Below are positions 40,569 to 50,395 of a stretch of 64,000 bases of DNA, piece by piece (positions within the stretch are counted from its first letter, which is position 1; each line of letters opens with the position of its first letter). Source of the stretch: Phymatolithon calcareum (taxonomy: Eukaryota; Rhodophyta; Florideophyceae; Hapalidiales); assembly GCA_977006965.1 (NCBI GenBank), contig OZ345356.1, forward strand, positions 124,001 to 188,000, written 5' to 3'. Under the pieces are notes generated by a model, which worked only from the letters and a program-made list of their open reading frames with translations, was not told where the DNA came from and did no database searches. Position numbers and translations under genes: made by a program.

Positions 40569-40601
40569 GGAACCGAAATTTCGAGAGCAGTAGTAGAATG
40601 C

Positions 40602-40944
40602 ACGCACGTTAGCAGGGTACGAACTTGAAGGAGAAAAACGACTGGAAACAGAAAAGGCGCTGGATGAGCTCTTACTATTTAGCAAGACACTCATAGAACG
40701 CATGGAGACCGAAGAAGGCTTGTATTAATCTGCAGAAGGCAAGACAAAAAGTGGTCGAGACCAAGCACCAACAATCCCGTAGAGGACTGAAATAGGACTA
40801 CTTTGAGTCCTGAGTTTTCCCGTCCGCCATTCTGGTGGACGTTTTGTGAGCTACACAAAGGTAGGTAGCATCAGAGGAAGCCTTGCCCATATCTTCGGAA
40901 GTCTGTGGGGCTTTTAAATAAACTTGAAAGGAAAAAAAAAAAAA
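40602..40944 (+). mobile_element. Short LINE 3' fragment with poly(A) and target duplication
   Basis: AGTAGTAGAATGC at 40589-40601 and 40945-40957 is a 13-bp duplication around a 343-bp insert. The insert encodes a LINE C-terminus (AGYELEGEKRLETEKALDEL ... TEEGLY) and ends CTTTTAAATAAACTTGAAAG plus about 14 A. The tail and intact duplication suggest a relatively young insertion. Confidence 0.93.
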
Positions 40945-41090
40945 AGTAGTAGAATGCTAAGAAAGGTGCCGACTTTCCTCACGTTGGGACACATGGTACC
41001 TTCTCAATAAATCCACTTAATTACGTATCACGTATCATAACGGTGGAGTGCAACTTCTGACATCTAGATTTCGATCCACAGGGGGTAAGA

Positions 41091-41617
41091 AGGGGATATT
41101 TGATGATTTTATTTTGAGAGCTCCCAAAGCCTCACTTTGGAGTAACGGGGCAGCTCTTGCGATAATCTCTAAGCTAAAGTCGTCTGGCTACTCAAAACGC
41201 TCTTGATTCGTAATTCTCTCCCAGCAAGAGCTCCTGTGAGTCTCTTGCACTCAAACTCAATTTCTGTACTCATCTTCGACGACGTTCCCATCCCTTAATT
41301 GTTTCTTCTCTCCTCCTCTTCTTCGTGACAGATCCCTCCTGGGCTTTCTGAAGGGCTTGTCGCAGGTCTTCATAAATCTTGAGATATTCAATATCCTTCA
41401 TTGCTTCCTTTAGGTCCTCATCTCTCCCAAAGTACTCTTCTGTTTCTTCAAGGCGCTTTTTGTGTCTTACCAGGCTTAATGCAAACCTTTCTGCTTGTTG
41501 ACGTCTCCTCATCTTTGGTGGTCCCAGTCGGCACAGAACTCGCATTCGGTCCCGGCGGTGTTCGGCATACTTTCCGAAAATATTCTTGTAGAACAAGCCC
41601 TGTGCCGACCCGATTGC
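41091..41617 (-). mobile_element. LINE-A 3' fragment
   Basis: The minus-strand sequence matches LINE-A: LFYKNIFGKYAEHRRDRMRV, CRLGPPKMRR and EAMKDIEYLKIYEDLRQALQ, then (after an internal deletion near 41280) the 3' tail ending TATCCCC at 41091. GGGTAAGA at 41083-41090 and 41618-41625 is a probable short target duplication. Confidence 0.87.
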
Positions 41618-41625
41618 GGGTAAGA

Positions 41626-42124
41626 GGAGCGGATAGTTGGCGGGCATCACACAGTGGAACAAGATTGCTGCGTAATTGACTTTGAGCAGCGCACAGTACA
41701 GGTGACCAACAGTGCTAAAACGTGTACTATAGATTGTTCGTTGCCCAACATTACAGCAGGGTTTTCTCTCCAGAGCACAACAGTGCCGCAAGCACCTTTG
41801 CGAAAGAACGTTTTCCTCTAATATAGGCGTAATATGGATTTTTACTATCACCTATCGATGTGTCTTTCCCGCTAAAACGCTTTTTTCTCCTCCTTCTCTC
41901 GCCTCAGTCGTTAATTTTCAAAGGAGAAGAAAGTCATTTCTGTTCTAAGCTCGTCCTCATCTTTCCAATGAGCCTAATAAACATAGATGGTGAAAGAGAA
42001 AAGTGCAAAACTCGTCGAAAAATGGCTGAACTTTCATTTTTGGTGCCTATTCATAGGCAGATTGCGTGTTAAACAAAAAACTAATCAGTTTCTCAAAAAA
42101 GTCAAGAATATCTACCAGTTTCGT
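41626..42124. other. Unassigned region downstream of the N-domain gene
   Basis: No supported gene. Short frames only. No NB-ARC sequence follows the N-domain gene here. Confidence 0.4.
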
Positions 42125-42781
42125 TTACAACATATCAAAGTTCCTCCGATTATAGAAAGAGGCGATCAGATCATCGACAACATAAGTAGATAACGCGTTC
42201 ATTGTTGCGTTCTCTGCGGCAAAGTTGTAATTTGTACGTGGAGGTAATGACTGCGCTGATGCTCCCGCGCGATGCAGTTCTCCGCTTGTATCATCAATTC
42301 TTCCTGGGGCATCTTCCTTTTCTTGATGTTTCAGTCCTGTAACAAGCATTGAAGTCAGGATGAGCAGCTGGGTCGAGGCGCTTTGAACTTGCGGTTGGAG
42401 AGCATTCAAAGTGTCACTTAAGGCAGTTGCTCGAACTGTCCGACTAAACAGCGACTTAACTCTGCCCATTACGCCACTACTGCTTCTAGGAAATGCCTTG
42501 GAGCAAACTGTCTCCAATGTTACCTTGGAGCGGTCGAGAATGTCGCGGACTGACGACAGCGTTTCGCCAAACACATCACTGATGCCGGTAGGAATGACCT
42601 GTGGCGCAGATCGAAGATGTGCCTCAACCTGAGCGATGTGACACAGCAGCCTATCCAGGTCATCGTTCAGGCTGCGGAAAATATCCAGTCCATGGCGGAT
42701 GTTAGCGATTCGCGTCTTGATAATGTTGGCGAGGGTGCGCGCTTCTGCGATGATGGCCACTCCGAAGCCGATGGCCTCCAT
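42125..42781 (-). CDS. Stand-alone STAND-type N-terminal helical domain protein
   Basis: An open frame of 218 codons from the ATG at 42781 (an upstream extension to 43009 exists but lacks similarity). Residues 1-95 parallel the N-terminus of the STAND relic at 17108: MEAIGFGVAIIAEARTLANI, NDDLDRLLCHIAQVEAHLRS, and SVRDILDRSKVTLETV. A basic linker with KSLFSRTVRATALSDTLN and a further helical segment to about residue 150 follow, then a polar tail. The helical, amphipathic character recalls HeLo- or RPW8-like N-domains of NLR proteins, but that is inference from pattern only. No P-loop follows. It may be a truncated paralogue or a genuine adaptor that signals with full-length STAND partners. 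Confidence 0.65.
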   Translation of the reverse strand: MEAIGFGVAIIAEARTLANIIKTRIANIRHGLDIFRSLNDDLDRLLCHIAQVEAHLRSAPQVIPTGISDVFGETLSSVRDILDRSKVTLETVCSKAFPRSSSGVMGRVKSLFSRTVRATALSDTLNALQPQVQSASTQLLILTSMLVTGLKHQEKEDAPGRIDDTSGELHRAGASAQSLPPRTNYNFAAENATMNALSTYVVDDLIASFYNRRNFDML

Positions 42782-43411
42782 ACCAAAGGGGCCTGGACGG
42801 CGGCCTTGTACGCGGAGATACAATAGCGCTGGAGCAGGAAGAGACCTCTGACTTCGTTTCTTTAAAGAAGGGAGAAAGAAAACTTTTATTGGGGTAGCTA
42901 AGATGCTGCAGTAGTAGCAGGCGATAAGGCCGTTGATTTTGTCATTGTTGCCGGACAGAGGAGATGAGTCTAGATGAAGCGGGGCATGCGCGGGAAGTGG
43001 TAGTAGCACAGTTATCGCGTGAGCCTGTTAGGGCTGCGCAAATGTGTTGCGGTATTTGCGCCGATGCGACCACTTTAAACGGCTTAGATGATTGGATGTT
43101 TTAGTAGTGGGAAAACTTCGGGGCATACAGGAGAAAATAAGCTGCTCCATAAATCGCTTTGTCTCCCATTCACAACATCAAAACGGATTCTAACCGATAG
43201 GAAAATATCCGCAGGTCTTCACTTTCATGTTTTGGCTCCTCGGCTGCATCAGATATGCTGTACAGTTGTGTATCATGGAAGATGACGGAGCAATAGCAGA
43301 AGAAACTCAAGCCAATAGGTGCGAAGACGCTCTCAACAATATGGAAACGACCAATAGTTGATGAGGCCTGAACACTCACTATCGACGCGGTAGTGGCGCC
43401 AAGGACATAAG
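42782..43411. other. Upstream region of the N-domain gene
   Basis: The sequence AAAGAAAACTTTTATTGGGG at about 42876 resembles a retrotransposon tail in minus orientation. No other gene or promoter motif is recognised. Confidence 0.35.
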
Positions 43412-44157
43412 ATGCAACTTATGTGGACACATTCTTGGAATGGAAGAGTGCACCATGTCATAGTACGCCAAGTGCTGCTATATTTGGGTCCAGTACCAGG
43501 ATCTAGATTTGGTGACGTAGACTTTCAAGCCGTAGTCAAACTTGCTAACTATACGATAAGAAGAATATCGCACAGACGAGCTGAAGTGATCTTCCATCTG
43601 TTGATCGGGGACTGTACTCCTCTTGTGGCCGCTTTTCACAATGGGGGCACCTTGGATGCAATGGAGTACGATCCAGTATGCAAAATGTGTAATTGGACTA
43701 CCAGAGAATTCCACTGACTCTCGAGGCGGCGGGATCCATTATCAAACCATCTTTCAAACATAAGCCTATCGCTAACCCGACACTTCCCGACGGCTTTCCA
43801 ATATCGCACAGACGATCTGAAGCGATCTTCCATCAGTGGATTGGGGACCGTACTCCTCTCGTGGCCGCTTTTCACAATGGGGGCAATTTGATTGCAATGG
43901 CGTAACGGTCAAGTATGCGAAATATGTAATACCGGCTGTTACGAAACAGTTTGTTTGTTTGTTTGTTTGTTTATTGCAGGTTATTCGAATTACACAAAGT
44001 GTACATTATTCAACATCTAGGGGTCCTCTAAATGTTCCTGATATGGATCCATTCCTGGTACTCGCGTATCTGCTTCGCGCTAGTACTGCTGCACACCACT
44101 CCACGGCGACATCCGTGAGCCCTTTGCGGAACATTAATTCAATTCTTGCTTGTGACA

Positions 44158-44168
44158 GGTCTCGAACC
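44158..44168 (-). promoter_or_regulatory. Pol III B box of the SINE
   Basis: GGTTCGAGACC on the minus strand is an exact match to the GGTTCGANNCC consensus. Confidence 0.92.
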
Positions 44169-44234
44169 GGCGACCTCAACATTCCTGCCTGAATCATACC
44201 GAAATATGCGCACAGGTGCGCGGAGGCAGTTTTA

Positions 44235-44245
44235 CCACTATACCA
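44235..44245 (-). promoter_or_regulatory. Pol III A box of the SINE
   Basis: TGGTATAGTGG on the minus strand fits TRGYNNAGYGG. The matching B box lies 66 bases further inside. Confidence 0.85.
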
Positions 44246-44439
44246 CAGGTGGGTACGAAACAGTTGAACACCTATTGCTCTCTCCGCCCCCAGACGCAAG
44301 TTTATTTGACGAGTGGGCACCAAGACTACAGAGAAAATATGCGGAGTGAAACCGCTAGGCTTACTCAAGTGTCAAACAGTTTCAGACGCTCACATTTTGC
44401 TTGAGAGCTCTTTCCGTAATACAAAAAGGAAGGATAAGA

Positions 44440-45230
44440 AGATGAAGAGTGAGCTTTATTTGAAAGCTGCCACCGCGTCTACAGACACTTGGGCAACTTT
44501 GCGAAGGCCAAAGGGCCACGGACAGGGTGTCTCTTTGTTGACTGTTTCCATGGCCGGATGGGGCAAGTTCTGGTGGAGTACCCAAACGTACCTCTGCCTC
44601 ATAATTGGACCTCGAGGGGAAAATTCCATTGTACAGTTCCCCGTGTAGTCGACGGGAGGACTGATCCACCGAAATGGACTAGGAGACTGAATATGAATGC
44701 AAGAGACTCAATCGGGCCCTCACGGGAAGCGCAATTCGAATTATGGAGATTTTAGTAGAGAAGTGTGTGACGGACACGGAAGACAGTGAAAAGCTCCCCT
44801 GTTACTCAATTTGAGGTGTTGGGAGCTATTAACTTAGACCCTCGAAGAGCTGCTAGCCGCATTGGGGGAAAAGGCAAAATTAATGAATGAAAGGGAGCTT
44901 TTAAAATAAAACATCACATATCCCCGTAGTCGACGGGACGTGGACGGGATAGCTTCATGTTTCGGCACCACCCTTGGCCTCCTGAAACATGGAAAGGACT
45001 TCGTCAGGTGCTATCGTTGTGTTTGCACTTTCTTCGGATGACAGTTTGTCTTCTGATAGGCTCGTCTTGATATAATCGATAACTACAACAGGATAGTGAG
45101 GAAGCAACTTCCGCTGTGAACCTCGTTAGAGGAAAAGACGAAATGATCAAATACAAATAACAGGGTGAACTAGAGCTGGAGCATCGCCTTACATAAGAAT
45201 GCGGTTGTTTCTTAGTCAGCAATGCAGAGT
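44440..45230 (-). mobile_element. LINE-X fragment with a LINE-B-type insertion
   Basis: Minus strand. The coding end reads VVIDYIKTSLSEDKLSSEES and IAPDEVLSMFQEAKGGAET before a stop near 44975. A 3' untranslated region follows that matches 4146-4364, 5104-5269 and 50045-50395, and ends in an AAATAAAGC-type tail near 44450. The untranslated part is split by the insertion at 44658-44925. Confidence 0.8.
44658..44925 (+). mobile_element. LINE-B-type 3' fragment inside LINE-X
   Basis: The perfect 13-bp duplication GTAGTCGACGGGA lies at 44645-44657 and 44926-44938. The insert matches the last 170 bases of LINE-B (GGGCCCTCACGGGAAGCG, CCTGTTACTCAATTTGAGG, TTTTAAAATAAAACATCACA, TATCCCC), with about 75 extra bases near 44825-44895 relative to LINE-B. 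Confidence 0.9.
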
Positions 45231-45289
45231 ATCACGCTCGCGACCGATATTGCGATTGCCAAAATCGTTTGCGACTTTTTTCGCAATTG

Positions 45290-45720
45290 TTTAGTTGTTT
45301 ATTTGAAAGCCCTCATTAACACTCCTAAGACTGTTCGGGAGCAGCTTTTCATAACTTGTTCATTCTAGTATATCGCCTGGTCCCTAATACAGGGACTCGT
45401 CGTTTTGCATATTATCAATTAAGGTGACGCTGTAGAGTAGTGTGTAGTCTAATGCTTTTTCCGCTGTTATCATTTCTCCGGAGTCCAGTTCATACTTTGT
45501 TAGGTTCATGCGTATGGTCTCCAGGTGGCGCTCTGCTGTCGTTCCGAATGTATTCGATATTAGCGTCGTGCTCACTTGAGGGAACCTGCCGCTTGCGTAT
45601 TTTATGGCCAGCTGTCGATGTCTCACCTTGGAAAACCTGAGGATGGCCGGGAATCGTTTGAGACTGACTGCCGTGAAGTAGGACAATTGGCCATAAATAA
45701 CGGCCGCAGAATTTTACCAA
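45290..45720 (-). mobile_element. LINE-Y 3' fragment
   Basis: Minus-strand frame 45686-45384 reads RHRQLAIKYASGRFPQVST, LISNTFGTTAERHLETIRMN and LTKYELDSGEMITAEKALDY, then NDESLY and a stop. The 3' tail (plus 45290-45350) has AGTTGTTTATTTGAAAGCCC and CATTAACACTCCTAAGACTG. It resembles the C-terminus of N1, so LINE-Y and N1 are related families. Confidence 0.87.
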
Positions 45721-45948
45721 GCCAGCTGTATTAGCAGGCTTCCACTGTGGTGTGCACTTCGCATAGCGTGCAATAATCTTATATATTGGAGAGAAATAGA
45801 TTCAGTGACTCAGCATTAACTGAATACAGTAGAGAGAACGTCACCACCATCAGTTTCGCCACTCATATACCTACCCCCAACCGTATCGAAAGCTAAACGT
45901 TTCTCTCGACGAAAGCCAGCGACGAATTCACCCAACCCTCCATGTCGA

Positions 45949-46179
45949 GCGGTGATCGAACTAGTCGCCTTACAACGTACTCTAGCGTCATCGAAGACGA
46001 GTACAGAAATTGAGTTTGAGTGCAAGAGACTCACACGAGCTCTTGTTGAGAGATATTTACGAATCAAGAACGTGTTGAGTAGCCAAAGGACTTCAGCTTA
46101 GAGAATATCGCAAGAGCTGCCCCATTACTCCAAGGTGAGGCTTTTGGAGCTCTCAAAATAAAATCATCAATTATCCCCA
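45949..46179 (+). mobile_element. LINE-A 3' fragment
   Basis: Coding end STEIEFECKRLTRALVERYL, then RIKNVLSSQRTSA and stop, then the tail GGAGCTCTCAAAATAAAATC ... TTATCCCC. TCCATGTCGA (45939-45948) and TCCACGTCGA (46180-46189) form a 10-bp duplication with one difference. Confidence 0.87.
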
Positions 46180-46189
46180 TCCACGTCGA

Positions 46190-47997
46190 ATCATTGGATT
46201 GGACTAGCACAGGTGAGTTTACTACATCCGGACCTATCGAGCTTCTAATCGAACAAATCTTGCTCACTTTTTGTGAAGTCATTGCATTCGGGCGTACTGA
46301 GATTCTGACCAACCACTTGTATGGTCTTCAGATAATTGGTTTTTAATGGAATTTTAAACGCCCTCAGTATCTCGCCTACAAATCAGGTTTGCAGCTCTCA
46401 TTGGTTAGACATATGATTGAAGCTCATTGTCCAGCTCATGGACACTCTTGGCATCCGGAATCTCATTCCTTCCCGTATCCATAGCACCACGAAATATATC
46501 ATCAGATCTTCTTTGCTGAACTATGCCGGACAACGTACATGATGTTGCAAAATGGTCAGAAACAGTTCTATAGAAAAGATGGTTTGTCACGCTCAGAGTG
46601 CTCGGCGTTGTACAGACCTTCAAAGGTACACGTGCTCTTCTAGAAGACCGTCGCGCATCAGATAATTGTGTTGGTTTCCAAATCGGGAAACGGACATGGC
46701 GTAAAGTATATACCTTCCATTTTCACTTTGTGCTCTCAAAGCAGCCCTGAGTCCACCCGAACTGGTTGATACTTCGTCCGATTGCCTTCCTCTCAGTATT
46801 TTGTCTTACCGTTGTCTCACTTTTACCATTCCGCATCTGGTCACCCGCGCCGGAGTATCAAGTCCCAGGCATCAGTGTGTCTTTGTGTTTACTCTTAAAG
46901 TTTTGAAAACACACGGCAATGTGAGAAGAACGGAGTCCCCCGGGGCTCCTCAGAGCATCCGACAAAAGGCCATATATGGAGTCACGTGAGGCCCTTTATT
47001 TCAAGGGCGATTTTGCAAACTTTGAAATTCTGATAACTGCCATGTATGAAGTATGTTTGCAAACTGCTTTCTCCCTGATGGGGCTCGCAAGGCAGTGCTT
47101 TAATGCTGAATAATCTTCTACTTAAATTACTGCAGGGCGCCATGTCTGAAAGCATAACAATTGGAGGTAGTTTCGAGAATAGCAGGTGTAGATCAAAAAG
47201 CTTGACCAATAGACATGATTATTTTTCGAACCTATATGTCTCACAAGTACCACGCTTGCTAGCAGATTTAAGGCTCTGGCTCTAGTGCAAATCAGCTCGT
47301 TAAACGATCTTTTGTTGAATTCTCTTCTTCTTTCCAAGAAAGTCCTACATTTCATACTTCCACCCGCAGAAGGTGTACAATCTATGTAACAAACCGCCTG
47401 GCTAAGCACATGACTAGTTCCACTTCTCTAACCGCGGGTCCTAGGTGGTACAGTAGTGGTAGTTATTGGTACCCCCGGGTGGAGGTAAGAGGATCAGTCA
47501 GCGAAATATAGGCGGTTGAAGAGAAGTCGAATCCTGCTAAGTTTTTCCCTGGAATGTGTATATATAGTTCATCGGCTCACCGGTTGCAAAAGAGCGTCGC
47601 ATTTGAAGTTCGCAATTCAGGGGCCATGAGGTTAGTGCGTGTGTCACGCGCTGAGACGTGAATGTGCGTTTAGAGGCTCTACCCATTGCGAAGAGGAGCC
47701 CGTGAGATAAGCAGGCGAACTTGACAATTTCATACTTTCTTTTTCTGCTTAGCCCTCTGCATAACTGTGCCATCATCCGGCATGGTGTCGAGCAAGTTAC
47801 ACTTGCTACGAGTAGATCTTCATCACCTATTGCAATTCCAGATCGTATTTTATTTATTGTGCATTACAAAGCTCACTTGTAAACATTAGTATCACGTTTT
47901 TAATTTACATGTCTCGTGAGAGGCAAGAATTAGAAGGTTCGGTAACATTCGATATAGCCCGTCCTCATTGCAAGACTCAATTCGGACTCACTGTGCA
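46190..47997. other. Unassigned region
   Basis: Short frames on both strands (for example minus 46405-46623) without recognisable domains. A TACAGTA motif lies at about 47448. No gene supported. Confidence 0.4.
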
Positions 47998-48173
47998 CTA
48001 CCGAGCACGTTGGGCAATCCTGGCCTTCTTCCGACACTTTCGTTCGAAAGCACGGAGACGGGCGCGTTCTGCACGCGCGACAGCTTCGGCGACGTCTCGC
48101 TCATGTTCCAGCTCGCGTACTGCTTCTCTGCGGCGGAACACGGAAACGATTTCGGGAATGACGGATGACATTT
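47998..48173 (-). CDS. Small charged coiled-coil-like ORF
   Basis: An ATG at 48173 opens a short frame ending near 47998. It begins SSVIPEIVSVFRRREAVREL and continues with arginine- and alanine-rich heptads, suggesting a helical or coiled-coil segment. A longer minus-strand frame (47988-48374) overlaps it in a different register. Either could be an exon of an unrecognised gene, or chance. Confidence 0.25.
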
Positions 48174-50044
48174 GAATTCTGTATGTGTGAGATCGGTGTA
48201 GATGATGATCCGTTTTTGTTGATAGTGTGCGATGGTTTCCTTTAGCGCGCTCCACGCTAATCCGCTGCGGTATTTATATTCGTCTGGGAGTATGAGACGT
48301 ATGGGCTCTAGGCCGATATTTGACGGACCAGCTATGATCAGCAGGCATAACGGACGTTCAAGGGATGTTTTCATGGCGAGGTGCTGGCCAGGACCTTCTT
48401 GAGAGACTGGACATGATCCTGCAAGTGCGACATTTAGTTTCGGATCATCGGCAGTTCAGGATCTGTGACGATGCAGCCGGCCCGTTTATCAGCCAATCGC
48501 AAGGCGCCATTATCTTGTTATATGCCTCATTTCGGGGCATACAGGATCCCAGCGGGACCAGGTCGGGCACGATCGGGCCAGTTCTCGCGCGAGATCTAGG
48601 GCTATCTACTTGGAGAATGGCAGCTATGTGTGCAAGATTTCTGGAGTGGAGTATAAATATAAACTTTGCAGGGCTGAAGGTAAGCCCATGTTTTGTGATT
48701 TGCGTATCGATTTGTCTGTGCCCAATCGTTTTACATTCCGACGCATATGCCGACTTTTTTCTCGTTGGCATTGCATGGTCTCACCTCAACCAATACCTAG
48801 TAATTGAGATACATTTGGACCACAATTACACCTCTGCGCTTGTTAGGCCGTGTAGTCATTTGGGAGACGTTGTCTTATCAGCTGCGCAGGTCCGCGATAC
48901 TGGTTTATCGCATCGAAGAAAAATCACCCAATTGCGTGCATTTGCTCTCACCATGTAAGCTTTCGAATGTCTTGACTACTCATGCCTCCACAATCGGTTC
49001 CTCAGGTTAGCAGAACGCCTTATGCTGGTGTTTTTTTCTCAAAATAATCTTCTGAATTTTGACAAAGAGCGGACCTCTAGTCCAGTTTTTTGTCACATCG
49101 TGTGAAGTACATTGTAGCCGAAATCTCGTCTTCAGATACGGTACTGTGGGCTTCGGAACGAATGTTCATGGTTCTGTTGGGAACGGGTAAGGGAACATCA
49201 TTGGTCGTTTCCAATGGAAATCTTGCGATTGCAAATCTGCACGAATCTGCTGCGGATGCATCGACCCCTGTTACACCAACCTTCTCCTCTCCCGCGCTTT
49301 GGCGGGCTGATCAGCGGGGAAATTTTCTTACTTGAGGCTTCCACCTGGGCCCCTGCAGCTGGCGATGAGGGATGTAAGTCAGTAATCTCCTAGCGAAATG
49401 GAAGATCCGGGCTGTTGCAAAATTAGCCGATCGCCTTCTCAATCAAAGGAATGAGAATAGAAGTAATCTTCCATGCAGATTAACGCGCAGTATGGCCTAC
49501 ACAAGGACGAAGCAGAAGTCACATGTAGCGCTATTGGATCAGAAACGATATGGGAAGTGCCAAACTCCCTCGCGCTTTGGCGGGCGAAAGGCACTGCGTG
49601 CCTCGTGGAGCCAAAGATGTTTCCCTTCAGGATAGCCGTAGCAGGTTTAGCATATGCACTAGTAGAACTTCATCTTACGAACTGAATCTATTCCGTTCTG
49701 ACGCCAACGAGTAATCGTGGCTCGTAAGAAATTCTGACCCAATTGTCTGCTGGTTCGAAAATTTTGTAACTTCTTCCCCTGAGAGCACCCGCAGCATGCC
49801 ACCATGGTAGTAGAAAGACTTTTAGTGGGCACCGTTAAGGAACCAACTTCTAGGAGTGCATGATTCTTGCGGACGCTTTGCCCCTCGGAGCCCGGCGTTA
49901 TGTGCTGAACTTTTCGACCAGATGGCGGTAAAGAGCATCGAGACAATGCAAAGAAATCTCATGCTCCCAGAACGGCATAAGAAATCAGTTGAAGAAATAT
50001 GACGGGCAATGGACGAATCAATAGTCAGAGAAAATAATGATGGA
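48174..50044. other. Unassigned region
   Basis: A motif CTCxCGCGCTTTGGCGGGC occurs at about 49290 and again at about 49569. Open frames of up to about 200 codons (for example plus 48365-48958) show no family similarity that I recognise. Confidence 0.4.
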
Positions 50045-50395
50045 GGATAAAGAAGTGGAAGTTTTATTATTTAAAAATAAGTTACCAACTTGTCTGCAGA
50101 CGCTTGGGACAACTTTGCGAAGGCCGTAGGGCCACGAACAACAGGGTCTTTCTGGTTCAAAGTTTGCATGGCCGGGTGCAGCACGATCTAGTGGAGTACT
50201 GAAACTTACCTCTGGCCCGTAACTGGGCCTTGAGAGGGAAAAGCATTCCATTGCACTGTGTCACACGCAATCGATGGTATGTGAACCGGATGAATTCATG
50301 TTTCGGCCGCAGCCTTGGCCGCTTAAAGCATGACAACGACTTCGTCAAGTGCTCTCTAGTGACGGAGGAGAAGACAATGTGAAATCTGCTCAGAA
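50045..50395 (-). mobile_element. LINE-X 3' fragment
   Basis: The reverse complement has the decayed coding end LDEVVVML and AAKAAAET, then the same untranslated region as the 44440-45230 copy, ending AACTTATTTTTAAATAATAA near 50062. Target duplication not determined. Confidence 0.8.

Larger units (their letters stand above)
43952..44253 (-). mobile_element. Complete tRNA-derived SINE
   Basis: On the minus strand the head has a Pol III A box TGGTATAGTGG (plus 44235-44245) and a perfect B box GGTTCGAGACC (plus 44158-44168). A body of about 180 bp and a tail AATAAA(CAAA)n follow (plus 43952-43975). The 12-bp duplication TACGAAACAGTT flanks it at 43940-43951 and 44254-44265. It would be transcribed by RNA polymerase III from its internal promoter and moved by a LINE. 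A 3' fragment of the same family is at 38990-39108. Confidence 0.93.
43412..44349 (+). pseudogene. LINE C-terminal (zinc-knuckle) relic with a tandem duplication
   Basis: Plus-strand frames read ISHRRAEVIFHLLIGDCTPL and VAAFHNGGT, then CKMCNW (about 43566-43690). A second copy reads ISHRRSEAIFHQWIGDRTPL (about 43800), then LQWRNGQVCEICNTGCYET with VEHLLLSPP on the other side of the SINE. The C-x2-C ... H pattern followed by ETVEHLLL is the C-terminal zinc knuckle of RNase-H-type LINEs. The two units start about 234 bp apart. The reading frame of the second unit is restored exactly when the SINE at 43952-44253 and one copy of its target duplication are removed. Confidence 0.75.

Noticed and set aside
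44158-44253. Functional tRNA gene on the minus strand (perfect B box, good A box)
   Set aside because: The sequence continues into a repeat body and an (AAAC)n tail, is flanked by a 12-bp target duplication, and has a second partial copy. The arms do not form a clean cloverleaf. It is a SINE head.
48365-48958. 197-codon plus-strand ORF as a gene
   Set aside because: No recognisable domain, and overlapping frames on both strands are equally open. Insufficient support.
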